Part shown: positions 36,092 through 44,402 of the stretch, piece after piece
How positions within the stretch are numbered: position 1 is the stretch's first letter
How the letters are laid out: each line of letters begins with the position of its first letter
Source of the DNA: Pigmentiphaga kullae
Lineage (GTDB): Bacteria; Pseudomonadota; Gammaproteobacteria; Burkholderiales; Burkholderiaceae_B
Assembly (NCBI RefSeq): GCF_004216695.1
Contig: NZ_SGXC01000002.1
Span: 930,001 to 994,000, forward strand
Direction of reading: 5' to 3'
Length of the DNA stretch: 64,000 bases
Made by a program: the position numbers and the translations under genes
Notes under the pieces: model-generated
What the model was told of the DNA's origin: nothing
The model's database searches: none
What the model saw: only the letters and a program-made list of their open reading frames with translations

Positions 36092-37258
36092 ATGAGCGAC
36101 ATCGAACCCCGCGAACTGCCGTTGGCCGGCATCACCGTCATCGAGTTCTGCTCGATCGCGGCCGGCCCGTTCTGCGGCATGCTGCTGGCCGACCTGGGCG
36201 CCGAGGTCGTCAAGGTGGAGGCGCCCGGGGGCGACGCCATGCGCGCCTGGCCGCCGCTGAACGAGGGATACAGCGAGAACTTCGCCTCGTTGAACCGCAA
36301 CAAGCGCTCGGTCGTGCTGGACCTGAAGAATCCCGTGGACGTCGCCACCGCCCGGTCGCTGGTGGACCAGGCCGACGTCCTGATCGAGAACAACCGCCCT
36401 GGCGTCATGGATCGCCTGGGGCTGGGCTACGCGGCGCTGTCGGCGCGCAATCCGGCCCTGGTGTATTGCTCGATCTCCGCCTACGGACAGAGCGGCCCGC
36501 GCGCCCAGGAAGGCGGCTTCGACCTGACCATGCAGGCGGCCGCCGGCGTGATGAGTGTGACCGGCGACTCGGAGGCGCCGGTCAAGTGCGGCGTCCCCAT
36601 CTCCGACTTCTCGTCCGGCCTGTACGCGGCCTTCACCGTGGCCTCGTCGCTACTGAAGGCGGTACGGACCGGCCGCGGCGCGCACCTCGACATTCCCATG
36701 TTCGGCTGCACGCTCGCCATCGGCGCGCTGCAGACCAGCGAGTATTTCGGTACCGGGGTGAACCCGCGCAAGCTGGGCTCGGCCCACCCCCGCAACGCTC
36801 CCTACCAGGCCTATCGCGCCGCGGACGGCCATTTCGCGATCGCGGCCGGCAACGACAACCTGTGGCGCGCGGTCGTGCGCGCCGTCGAGCAGCCCGGGCT
36901 GGCGGACGACCCGCGCTTCGGCACCATCCTGGACCGGGCGCGCAACCAGGGCGCCCTGAAGGAAATCCTGGAGACCCGCTTCGCGCTGCACGGCGTGGAC
37001 CATTGGATCGACGTCTTCCGGCAGGCCGGCGTGCCCCATGCCCGCATCAACGACTACGCCTCGGCGCTGGCCGATCCCCAGGTCGAGCACATGGACTGGG
37101 TACGCGGACTGCGCCTGCCCAGCGGTCGCGAAACGCGCACCTTCGCCTCGCCGGTCCGGCTGGACGGACAATCGCCGCCGATACGGCGCACCCCGCCCGC
37201 GCTGGGCGAGCACGGCGAAGAAATCCGCGGCACCTTGAACCAGGAGACTCAGGCATGA
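36092..37258 (+). CDS. Class III (CaiB/BaiF-type) CoA-transferase
   Basis: A 388-residue family III CoA-transferase with the N-terminal signature LPLAGITVIEFCSIAAGPFCGMLLADLGAEVVKVE, NRNKRSVVLDLK, and the likely nucleophile Asp144 in GGFDLTMQA. It moves CoA between an acyl-CoA and a free acid by a ping-pong mechanism. It is coupled (ATGA) to a thiol dioxygenase gene. In Variovorax and Advenella a family III CoA-transferase activates 3-sulfinopropionate made by a thiol dioxygenase, so a similar role is attractive here but unproven. Confidence 0.9.
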   Translation: MSDIEPRELPLAGITVIEFCSIAAGPFCGMLLADLGAEVVKVEAPGGDAMRAWPPLNEGYSENFASLNRNKRSVVLDLKNPVDVATARSLVDQADVLIENNRPGVMDRLGLGYAALSARNPALVYCSISAYGQSGPRAQEGGFDLTMQAAAGVMSVTGDSEAPVKCGVPISDFSSGLYAAFTVASSLLKAVRTGRGAHLDIPMFGCTLAIGALQTSEYFGTGVNPRKLGSAHPRNAPYQAYRAADGHFAIAAGNDNLWRAVVRAVEQPGLADDPRFGTILDRARNQGALKEILETRFALHGVDHWIDVFRQAGVPHARINDYASALADPQVEHMDWVRGLRLPSGRETRTFASPVRLDGQSPPIRRTPPALGEHGEEIRGTLNQETQA

Positions 37259-37821
37259 CGGCCACGACCACCCTTCCCGGCCGGCTGGCCTCCTTCGTCC
37301 AGGGCATGGACGCCGCGCTCGACGCCGGGCCGGACGAGCCGCTCGCCGTCGAGGCCTGCGCGGCGCTGCTGCGCGAACTCGTCGCCCACGACGACTGGCT
37401 GCCCGAGGACTGCTCGCGCCCCCACCCGGTCCACTACCAGCAGTACCTGCTGCACCGGGATCCCGCCGACCGCTACTCGGTGGTCAGCTTCGTCTGGGGC
37501 CCGGGGCAGCGCACCCCCGTTCACGACCATTGCACCTGGGGCGTGATCGGCATGCTGCGCGGCGCCGAATACTCGCGCGCCTATGCCAGGGAAAGCGGGC
37601 GCCTGGTCCCCGCTTCCACCGAAGAACGCATCGAGCCCGGGCAGACCACCTGCGTGTCGCCGTCCATCGGCGACATCCATCTCGTGCGCAATGCCTACGA
37701 CGACCGGGTCTCGATCAGCATCCACGTCTACGGCACCGACATCGGCAAGCAGCCGCGCCATGTCTACGATGCCGAGACCGGCGCCGCCAAGTCCTTCGTT
37801 TCCGGATACGCCAATGCCTGA
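37255..37821 (+). CDS. Cysteine dioxygenase-family thiol dioxygenase (3-mercaptopropionate dioxygenase-like)
   Basis: A 188-residue cupin of the CDO type. The three iron ligands are visible: His90 and His92 in PVHDHCTWG, and His142 in GDIHLV. The Ser155-His157-Tyr159 (SIHVY) triad typical of the family follows. These enzymes add O2 to a thiol to make a sulfinate. The HDHxxWGxIGMLRG stretch resembles bacterial 3-mercaptopropionate dioxygenases. Mercaptosuccinate or cysteine are alternative substrates. The gene overlaps the CoA-transferase stop and, by 8 nt, the next gene. Confidence 0.85.
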   Translation: MTATTTLPGRLASFVQGMDAALDAGPDEPLAVEACAALLRELVAHDDWLPEDCSRPHPVHYQQYLLHRDPADRYSVVSFVWGPGQRTPVHDHCTWGVIGMLRGAEYSRAYARESGRLVPASTEERIEPGQTTCVSPSIGDIHLVRNAYDDRVSISIHVYGTDIGKQPRHVYDAETGAAKSFVSGYANA

Positions 37822-38551
37822 GGCCCTGCTCCAGATCCAGGCCGGCGCCGAAGCGGGCGTGCGCCGCATCCTGCTCGACCGGCCGGCCAGCGGCAACGCC
37901 TTGTCGGCGGATCTCGTGGCCGCGCTGACCGAGGCCGTCGACGCCTGCGTCCGCGACGGCGTGCGCCGCCTCGTGATCGAGGGCGCGGGCCGCCACTTCT
38001 GCACCGGCGTGGACCTGTCGGCGCTGGACCGGGAAACCGACGACTCCCTGCTGGCCCGCTTCGTCCGCATCGAACTGTTATTGCAGGCGGTGCACCAGGC
38101 CCCGTTCGAGACGGTCGCCATCGCCCATGGCCGGGTCGCCGGTGCCGGCGCCGATCTCTTCGCCGCCTGCCGCCGGCGCCTCGTGCGCGGCGATGCCTCG
38201 TTCGCCTTCCCGGGCGCCGCCGGCTTCGGCCTGGTGCTCGGCACGCGCCGCCTGGCCCTGCTGGTGGGCGGCGATACGGCCCAGGCCTGGGTACGATCGG
38301 GCCGCTGGATCGACGCGGACGAGGCCCTGGCGGTCGGCCTGGCGCAGGCACGCATCGACGCGGCGGAGAAGCTGGATGCGCCTTGCGCCCACGCTCCCGA
38401 TGCCCGCACCCAGGCCTGGCTCGACCAGGCGGTGCAGGCTCCGCAGGCCGACGATCTCGACCTTGCCCTGCTGGCCCGCTCGGCGGCCCGGCCGGGGCTC
38501 AGGCAACGCATCCAGGAGTACGCCGCACGCGTGCGCGCGGCCAGGCAGTAA
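37814..38551 (+). CDS. Crotonase-fold (enoyl-CoA hydratase/isomerase) protein
   Basis: A 245-residue crotonase-superfamily protein. The N-terminus (VRRILLDRPASGNALSADLVAALTEAV) and oxyanion-hole regions (GRHFCTGVDLSAL; GRVAGAGADLFAAC) are clear. The usual catalytic Glu positions in the following loop are occupied by Ala-Ala-Gly (FPGAAGFGLVLG), so ordinary hydration is doubtful. It could be a lyase, hydrolase or desulfinase-like enzyme acting on the CoA thioester made by the transferase. It overlaps the dioxygenase gene by 8 nt. Confidence 0.85.
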   Translation: MPEALLQIQAGAEAGVRRILLDRPASGNALSADLVAALTEAVDACVRDGVRRLVIEGAGRHFCTGVDLSALDRETDDSLLARFVRIELLLQAVHQAPFETVAIAHGRVAGAGADLFAACRRRLVRGDASFAFPGAAGFGLVLGTRRLALLVGGDTAQAWVRSGRWIDADEALAVGLAQARIDAAEKLDAPCAHAPDARTQAWLDQAVQAPQADDLDLALLARSAARPGLRQRIQEYAARVRAARQ

Positions 38552-38600
38552 CCCCTTCCACAACAAGCGCGCTCGCAAAGGCGCCCGACAGGAGACATCC

Positions 38601-39572
38601 ATGTTTCATCGTCTTGCCGCAGGCGCGGCACTGGTATTGCTGAGCCCGTTGTCCCAGGCGGCCCCCGACGCCGCGTCCTTTCCTACCCGCGCGGTCAAGA
38701 TCGTGGTCGGCTATACGCCCGGCGGCGGCACCGACATGACGGCCCGCCTGCTCGCGCAGCAACTCGGGGAAAAGCTCGGCCAATCGGTGATCGTCGAGAA
38801 CCGGCCGGGCGCCGGCCAGAACATCGGCGCTACCTACGTGTCCCGCGCCGACCCCGACGGCTACACGCTGTTCCTGAGTTCGTCGGCGCTGGCGATCAAC
38901 GTCAGTCTGTTTCCCAAGCTCGACTACGACCCCATCAAGAGCTTCGCGCCCATCGCCGTATTCGGCCAGAGCCCCAACCTGCTCGTGGTGTCCAGCAAGC
39001 TGCCGGTGAACGACGTCAAGCAGCTTGTCGCCTACGGCAAGCAGCATCCCGGGGCGCTGAACTTCTCGTCGTCGGGGCACGGCAGCACCCAGCACCTGTC
39101 CGCCGAGCTGTTCAAGCTGCGCACCGGCATCTCGGCCACGCACGTCCCCTACAAGGGTTCGGGGCCGTCCATCAACGGCGTGCAGACGGGCGAGGTCCAG
39201 TTCACCTTCATCAACATCCCGTCCATGTCGGCGCTGATGGGCAGCGACAAGGTCAAGGTCCTCGGGCTGACCAGTTCGAAGCGGTCCGCGGCCGTGCCCG
39301 ACGTGCCCACGCTGGCCGAATCCGGCGTGCAGGGCATGGACGTCGCCGCGTGGTACGGCCTGCTCGCGCCGGCCGGCACGCCGCCGGCCATCGTCAAGCG
39401 CCTGAACCAGGCGGTGAACGACGCGCTGGCCGACGAGAAATTCCGCACCCAGCTGATGCAGGCCGGCGTGGAACCCATGAACAGCACGCCCGAATTCTTC
39501 GCCTCTTTCCTTGCCGACGACATCGCCCTCTGGAAGAAGGTGATCACCGCCGCCGGCACCAAAGTCGATTGA
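38601..39572 (+). CDS. Bug-type tripartite tricarboxylate receptor (periplasmic)
   Basis: A 323-residue binding protein with a signal peptide (MFHRLAAGAALVLLSPLSQA), FPTRAVKIVVGYTPGGGTDMTARLLAQQ, VIVENRPGAGQNIGATYVSRA and the usual alpha/beta clamshell length. It probably captures the acid degraded by this operon. An AGGAGA ribosome site precedes the ATG. It is the fourth gene after the CoA-transferase, in the same direction. Confidence 0.92.
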   Translation: MFHRLAAGAALVLLSPLSQAAPDAASFPTRAVKIVVGYTPGGGTDMTARLLAQQLGEKLGQSVIVENRPGAGQNIGATYVSRADPDGYTLFLSSSALAINVSLFPKLDYDPIKSFAPIAVFGQSPNLLVVSSKLPVNDVKQLVAYGKQHPGALNFSSSGHGSTQHLSAELFKLRTGISATHVPYKGSGPSINGVQTGEVQFTFINIPSMSALMGSDKVKVLGLTSSKRSAAVPDVPTLAESGVQGMDVAAWYGLLAPAGTPPAIVKRLNQAVNDALADEKFRTQLMQAGVEPMNSTPEFFASFLADDIALWKKVITAAGTKVD

Positions 39573-39604
39573 TGTCCCCTCATCCCCTTAGACAGGAGCA
39601 ACAC

Positions 39605-39949
39605 ATGTTCGAGAACTGGAAGGAACTGCTGGGCACGCTGCGCCAATCGTCCGGCAAGCTGGGCAACACCAACCCCAAGGTGCTGGACGCCTACCGGGGC
39701 CTGAACGCGGCCCTGGGCACCAACGGCGCGCTGGATGCCAAGACGCGCGAACTGATCGCCCTGGCCGTGGCCGTCACCACGCGCTGCGACGGCTGCATTT
39801 CCTCGCATGCCGCGGCGGCGGTCAAGGCCGGCGCCACCGAGGCCGAAGTAAGCGATGCGCTGGGAACGGCCATCGCGCTGAACGCCGGCGCGGCCTACGT
39901 CTATTCGCTGCATGCCATGGAAGCCTTCCAGCAGAACGCCTCCGCGTGA
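39605..39949 (+). CDS. Carboxymuconolactone decarboxylase/AhpD-like protein
   Basis: A 114-residue single-domain protein with the AhpD-type redox motif: Glu49, Cys61-x-x-Cys64 (RCDGC) and His68. This suggests thiol-disulfide or alkylhydroperoxidase chemistry more than lactone decarboxylation. In an operon with a thiol dioxygenase, a role in disulfide or peroxide handling is plausible but unproven. ACAGGAG precedes the ATG. Confidence 0.85.
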   Translation: MFENWKELLGTLRQSSGKLGNTNPKVLDAYRGLNAALGTNGALDAKTRELIALAVAVTTRCDGCISSHAAAAVKAGATEAEVSDALGTAIALNAGAAYVYSLHAMEAFQQNASA

Positions 39950-40004
39950 AAGCCGCCATCGCCACGCATCGTCCATCGACGCCCCCAGACAGGAGACCCG
40001 CCCC

Positions 40005-41363
40005 ATGAGCGCCTACGTCATCGACAGCGCGCTGTTCCGAGACCAGTTCAGCACCGCCGCCACCCGGAGCATTTTCAGCGACGAACAGACCGTCCAGAAA
40101 TGGCTGGACGTGGAAGCCGCCCTTGCCCGCGTGCAAGCCCGCCTGGGCATCATTCCCCAGCAAGCCGCCGACGAGATCCAGGCCAAGGCCCGGGTGGAAC
40201 TCATCGATCTGGCGGAGCTCAAGCAGGAAATGGATCGCACCAGCCACCCCATCGTTCCGTTGCTGCGGGCCATGAAGAAAGTGTGCGACGGCGACACCGG
40301 GGAATTCATCCACTGGGGCGCGACGACGCAGGACATCGTCGACACCGGCACCATCCTGCAGGTCAAGGAAGCGCTGGAGCAGATCGAGAACAACTACCGC
40401 CGCGCGCAGGCCCATGTCATCGCGCTGGCCGAACGGCATCGCGACCAGACCATGGCGGGACGCAGCCACGGCCAGCAGGCCCTGCCCATCACCTTCGGTT
40501 TCAAGGCCGCGGTGTGGGCGGCCGAGATCGGCCGCAACCTGGAACGCCTGCGGCAGATGAAGGAACGGGTGCTGGTCGGCCAGTTCTCCGGCGCGGTGGG
40601 GACGCTGGCCGCCCTGGGCGAACAGGGCATCGCGGTCCAGGAAGCGCTGTTCAGGGAACTGGGCCTGGCCTGCCCCGAGATCTGCTGGCACGTGGCCCGC
40701 GACGGCATGGCCGAACTGGCCTGCGTGCTGGCGATCTGCACCAGCACCGCGGGCAAGATCGCGCACGAGATCTACAGCCTGCAGAAAACCGAGACGGCCG
40801 AACTCGAAGAGCCCTTCACCATGGGGAAAGTGGGCAGCAGCACCATGCCCCACAAGCGCAACCCGCCCGCCTGCGAAGGCATCGTGGCGATCTCGCGCGT
40901 CGTCCGCAGCACCGTGGCGCTGGGGCTGGAAGGCATGATGGCCGAGCACGAGCGCGACAAGATCGTGCTGCAGACCGAACGCGAATTCGTCGCCCGCCTG
41001 TGCTGCATGGCCGATGCGGCCTTCGCCAAGCTGGCCTACGTCACGGCCGGCCTGACCGTCCGGGGCAACAACATGGAACGCAACCTGTCCGTGCAGAAGG
41101 GCCTGTTGCTGTCCGAGGCCGTCATGATGAAGCTGGGCGACCATCTGGGCCGGCAGGAAGCCCACGAGCTGGTCTACGAGATCTGCATGGACGTGTTCGA
41201 GCAAGGCGGCACGTTCAAGGACGGCCTGCTGGCCAACCCGACCATTGCCCGCCACCTCAAGCCCGAGGACATCGACCGCATGCTGGACCCCCAGGCCTAC
41301 ACCGGTGCTGCCGGCACCTTCGTGGATCGCGTCGTTGCCTCCCATCGCGGCGTCGCGACCTGA
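40005..41363 (+). CDS. Fumarase/aspartase-superfamily lyase (adenylosuccinate lyase/PcaB-like)
   Basis: A 452-residue lyase with the superfamily signature GSSTMPHKRNP starting at Gly277, plus TSHPIVPLLRAM and HWGATTQDIVDTG. The superfamily eliminates a group from a succinyl-type substrate to release fumarate; PcaB members instead cyclise carboxymuconate. The C-terminus fits the adenylosuccinate lyase/PcaB branch. True purB is unlikely in this catabolic setting. It is the last gene of the operon. The substrate is unknown; a thio-succinate would fit the context but is speculative. Confidence 0.85.
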   Translation: MSAYVIDSALFRDQFSTAATRSIFSDEQTVQKWLDVEAALARVQARLGIIPQQAADEIQAKARVELIDLAELKQEMDRTSHPIVPLLRAMKKVCDGDTGEFIHWGATTQDIVDTGTILQVKEALEQIENNYRRAQAHVIALAERHRDQTMAGRSHGQQALPITFGFKAAVWAAEIGRNLERLRQMKERVLVGQFSGAVGTLAALGEQGIAVQEALFRELGLACPEICWHVARDGMAELACVLAICTSTAGKIAHEIYSLQKTETAELEEPFTMGKVGSSTMPHKRNPPACEGIVAISRVVRSTVALGLEGMMAEHERDKIVLQTEREFVARLCCMADAAFAKLAYVTAGLTVRGNNMERNLSVQKGLLLSEAVMMKLGDHLGRQEAHELVYEICMDVFEQGGTFKDGLLANPTIARHLKPEDIDRMLDPQAYTGAAGTFVDRVVASHRGVAT

Positions 41364-41432
41364 CCGTCCCCCCGGGCAAAAGAAAAGCGGCCTCGCAATG
41401 AATGCAAGACCGCCCTTGTAATGCCACTCGCC

Positions 41433-41515
41433 CCACCCCCAGGGCACAGCGGATCCGGCTTCGCCGGTCCGCCAGTGCCGCCCCTGGGGGCGCGCGTAAG
41501 CGCGTAGGGGGGTTA
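41433..41515. repeat. GC-rich palindromic intergenic repeat, family 1, copy A
   Basis: It contains GGATCCGGCTTCGCCGGTCC (hairpin), then CGCCCCTGGGGGCG and GCGCGTAAGCGCGTAGGGGGG. It lies between the convergent lyase and lpdA genes. The same modules recur at 42996-43072, 52632-52711 and 57628-57706. Confidence 0.7.
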
Positions 41516-42940
41516 AAAATTCAAAGAACGCTTGTCTACCGCCAAAGCGGCTTCCTTGACGGCTTCGGACAGCGACGGATGCGCATGGCAGATGCGGGCG
41601 ATGTCTTCCGACGCCGCGCGGAACTCCATGGCCACCACGCATTCCGAGATCAGTTCGGAGGCCTGCGGGCCGATGATGTGCACGCCCAGGATCTCGTCCG
41701 TCTTGGCGTCGGCGATGACCTTGACCATGCCGGTCGTGTCGCCCAGCGCGCGGGCACGGCCGTTGGCCAGGAACGGGAAGGTGCCGGTCTTGTAGGCGCG
41801 GCCTTCGGTCTTGAGCGCCTGCTCGGTCTGGCCCACCCAGGAGATCTCGGGCGAGGTGTAGATGACCGACGGGATGGTGTTGAAGTTGACGTGGCCGTGC
41901 TGGCCGGCGATACGCTCGGCCACGGCAACGCCCTCTTCTTCCGCCTTGTGCGCCAGCATGGGGCCGCGCACCACGTCGCCGATGGCCCAGACGTTGGGCA
42001 GGCCGGTACGGCAGTCTTCGTCGACCGTCACGAAGCCGCGCTCGTCCAGCTTCAGGCCCACGCCTTCGGCGTTCAGGCCCTGGGTATTGGGCACCCGGCC
42101 GATGGACACGATCAGCTTGTCGACGACCAGCGACTGCTCGGCGCCGGCGGCGTCGGTGTACTTGACCGTGACGGACTTGGCCGCGGCCTTGACCTCGGAG
42201 ATCTTCACGCCCAGGTTGATCTTCAGGCCCTGCTTGGTCAGGACCTTCAGCGCTTCCTTGGCGATCTGCTCGTCGGCGGCGGGCAGGAAGTTGGGCATGG
42301 CTTCCAGGATGGTCACGTCCGAACCCAGGCGGCGCCACACGCTGCCCAGTTCCAGGCCGATCACGCCGGCGCCGATCACGCCCAGGCGCTTGGGCACGCC
42401 GCCGATGGCCAGCGCGCCGTCGTTGGACAGCACCTGCTTTTCATCGAACGGCAGGTCCGGCAGCGCGCGCGGGCTGGAACCGGTCGCCACGATCACGTGC
42501 TTGGCGACGAGCTCTTCCTCGGCCGGGCCGGAAACCTTGATCGACCAGCCGCCGTCGACCTGGCCCGAGAACGCGCCCGTGCCATGGAAGAAGGTGACCT
42601 TGTTCTTCTTGAACAGGAACAGGATGCCGTCGTTGTTCTGCTTGACGACGGTGTCCTTGCGGCTGATCAGCTTGCCCAGGTCCAGGCCCAGGCCCTTGAC
42701 CTCGATGCCGTGGTCGGCAAAGTGGTGGCCGGCATGCTCGTAGTACTCGGACGATTGCAGCAGCGCCTTCGAGGGAATGCAGCCCACGTTGGTGCAGGTG
42801 CCGCCGGGGGCGGGACCGCCCTTGGCATTGCTCCAGGCGTCGATGCAGGCGACCGACATGCCCAGTTGTGCGGCGCGGATCGCGGCGATGTACCCGCCAG
42901 GACCGGCACCGATGACGACGACGTCGAATTGCTTACTCAT
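41513..42940 (-). CDS. lpdA: Dihydrolipoamide dehydrogenase (E3)
   Basis: A 475-residue flavoprotein. FAD-binding GAGPGG starts at residue 11, the redox disulfide is Cys49/Cys54 ([16 protein letters not shown]), and the NAD-binding region reads [16 protein letters not shown]. The C-terminal His-Glu catalytic pair lies in [10 protein letters not shown]. It reoxidises the lipoyl arm of OdhB and completes the 2-oxoglutarate dehydrogenase complex. The start is the ATG before the Rossmann strand; a longer frame upstream is not supported. The stop codon abuts repeat copy A. Confidence 0.96.
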   Translation of the reverse strand: MSKQFDVVVIGAGPGGYIAAIRAAQLGMSVACIDAWSNAKGGPAPGGTCTNVGCIPSKALLQSSEYYEHAGHHFADHGIEVKGLGLDLGKLISRKDTVVKQNNDGILFLFKKNKVTFFHGTGAFSGQVDGGWSIKVSGPAEEELVAKHVIVATGSSPRALPDLPFDEKQVLSNDGALAIGGVPKRLGVIGAGVIGLELGSVWRRLGSDVTILEAMPNFLPAADEQIAKEALKVLTKQGLKINLGVKISEVKAAAKSVTVKYTDAAGAEQSLVVDKLIVSIGRVPNTQGLNAEGVGLKLDERGFVTVDEDCRTGLPNVWAIGDVVRGPMLAHKAEEEGVAVAERIAGQHGHVNFNTIPSVIYTSPEISWVGQTEQALKTEGRAYKTGTFPFLANGRARALGDTTGMVKVIADAKTDEILGVHIIGPQASELISECVVAMEFRAASEDIARICHAHPSLSEAVKEAALAVDKRSLNF

Positions 42941-42995
42941 TTCATTCTTCCAGTTAGAAGGACCCAACTACCCCAAGTGCCAACGCGGGTATTGA

Positions 42996-43072
42996 CCCAG
43001 GATGCGGTGGATCCGGCTCCGCCGGTCCACCCGCATCGCCCCCTGGGGGGGCGCGTCAGCGCGTAGGGGGGA
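42996..43072. repeat. GC-rich palindromic intergenic repeat, family 1, copy B
   Basis: A long hairpin (GATGCGGTGGATCCGGC pairing with GCCGGTCCACCCGCATC) is followed by CGCCCCCTGGGGGGGC and GCGTCAGCGCGTAGGGGGG. It lies inside the odh operon, between odhB and lpdA, so it would be present in the mRNA. Confidence 0.7.
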
Positions 43073-44305
43073 TCAGATATCTAGCAGCAGGCGCTGCGGA
43101 TCTTCCAGAGCTTCCTTCATGGCGACCAGGCCCAGGACGGCTTCGCGGCCGTCGATGATGCGGTGGTCGTAGGACATCGCCAGGTAGTTCATCGGGCGGA
43201 TGACGATCTGGCCGTTTTCCACCACGGCGCGGTCCTTGGTGGCATGCACGCCCAGGATGGCCGATTGCGGCGGGTTGATGATGGGGGTCGACAGCATCGA
43301 GCCGAAGGTGCCGCCGTTCGAGATCGAGAACGTGCCGCCGGTCAGGTCGTCCAGGCTGAGCTTGCCTTCCTTGGCCTTCTGGCCGAATTCGGCGATCTTC
43401 TTCTCGATGTCGGCCAGGCTGAGCTGGTCGGCGTTGCGCAGGATGGGCACCACCAGGCCGCGCGGGCTGCCGACGGCGATGCCGATGTCGAAGTAGCCGT
43501 GGTAGACGATGTCCTTGCCGTCGACCGAGGCGTTGATGATGGGATAGCGCTTGAGCGCGGCCACGGCGGCCTTCACGAAGAAGGACATGAAGCCCAGCTT
43601 GACGCCGTGTTCCTTCTCGAACTTGTCCTTGTACTTGGCGCGCAGGTCCATCACGGCCTGCATGTTGACCTCGTTGAACGTGGTCAGGATGGCGTTTTCC
43701 GATTGCGACTGCAGCAGGCGCTCGGCCACGCGGGCGCGCAGGCGGCTCATCGGCACGCGCTGCTCGGGGCGGCCGTTGACCAGGGTCGCGGCTTCGTTGA
43801 CGACGGGCGCGGCGGCGGGCTTGGCGGCCGGCGCGGCGGCGGCGCCCAGGGCGTCGCCCTTGGTGATGCGGCCGCCACGGCCCGTGCCCTGCACGGACTC
43901 GGGCGCGATGCCCTGCTCGGCCAGCAGCTTGGCGGCGGCGGGCGACGGGATCGAGGTCGCGGGCGCGGCGGACGCAGCGGCGGCGGGCGCAGCGGCAGGA
44001 GCCGGCGCGGCGGCGGCCGGGGCGGGAGCCGCGGCGGCGGGCGCGGCAGCGGCGCCGGCCTTGCCTTCCGTGTCGATCTTGGCGATCACTTCTTCCGAGG
44101 CGACGGTGCTGCCGTCGGCCTTGACGATCTCGGCCAGCACGCCGTCGGCGGGCGCCGGCACTTCCAGCACGACCTTGTCGGTCTCGATCTCGATCACGAT
44201 CTCATCGCGCGAGATGGCTTCGCCCGGCTTCTTCTTCCAGGTCAGCAGGGTGCCTTCCGACACCGATTCAGAAAATTGGGGGACTTTTACGTCGACTATG
44301 GCCAT
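43073..44305 (-). CDS. odhB: 2-oxoglutarate dehydrogenase E2 (dihydrolipoyl succinyltransferase)
   Basis: A 410-residue E2. One lipoyl domain has the modified Lys44 in ETDKV. An Ala/Pro-rich linker follows at about residues 83-135, then a peripheral-subunit-binding domain ([14 protein letters not shown]...[10 protein letters not shown]) and the catalytic domain with [13 protein letters not shown]. It transfers the succinyl group to CoA. It is encoded between odhA and lpdA on the same strand. The start is the ATG of [15 protein letters not shown], a canonical E2 N-terminus. Confidence 0.96.
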   Translation of the reverse strand: MAIVDVKVPQFSESVSEGTLLTWKKKPGEAISRDEIVIEIETDKVVLEVPAPADGVLAEIVKADGSTVASEEVIAKIDTEGKAGAAAAPAAAAPAPAAAAPAPAAAPAAAASAAPATSIPSPAAAKLLAEQGIAPESVQGTGRGGRITKGDALGAAAAPAAKPAAAPVVNEAATLVNGRPEQRVPMSRLRARVAERLLQSQSENAILTTFNEVNMQAVMDLRAKYKDKFEKEHGVKLGFMSFFVKAAVAALKRYPIINASVDGKDIVYHGYFDIGIAVGSPRGLVVPILRNADQLSLADIEKKIAEFGQKAKEGKLSLDDLTGGTFSISNGGTFGSMLSTPIINPPQSAILGVHATKDRAVVENGQIVIRPMNYLAMSYDHRIIDGREAVLGLVAMKEALEDPQRLLLDI

Positions 44306-44402
44306 GTCAGTTATTCCGCAAGTATGGGGAGTTCTTTCTGGTTCCGGCGCCAGGCGGCCGGAAGCCGGGACCGCCTGCAAGCGGCGGTCCCGGACGTAAG
44401 GA

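Noticed and set aside
40005-41363. Lyase considered as the housekeeping adenylosuccinate lyase purB
   Set aside because: The position at the end of an IclR-controlled catabolic operon with a Bug receptor and AhpD-like gene argues for a catabolic lyase.
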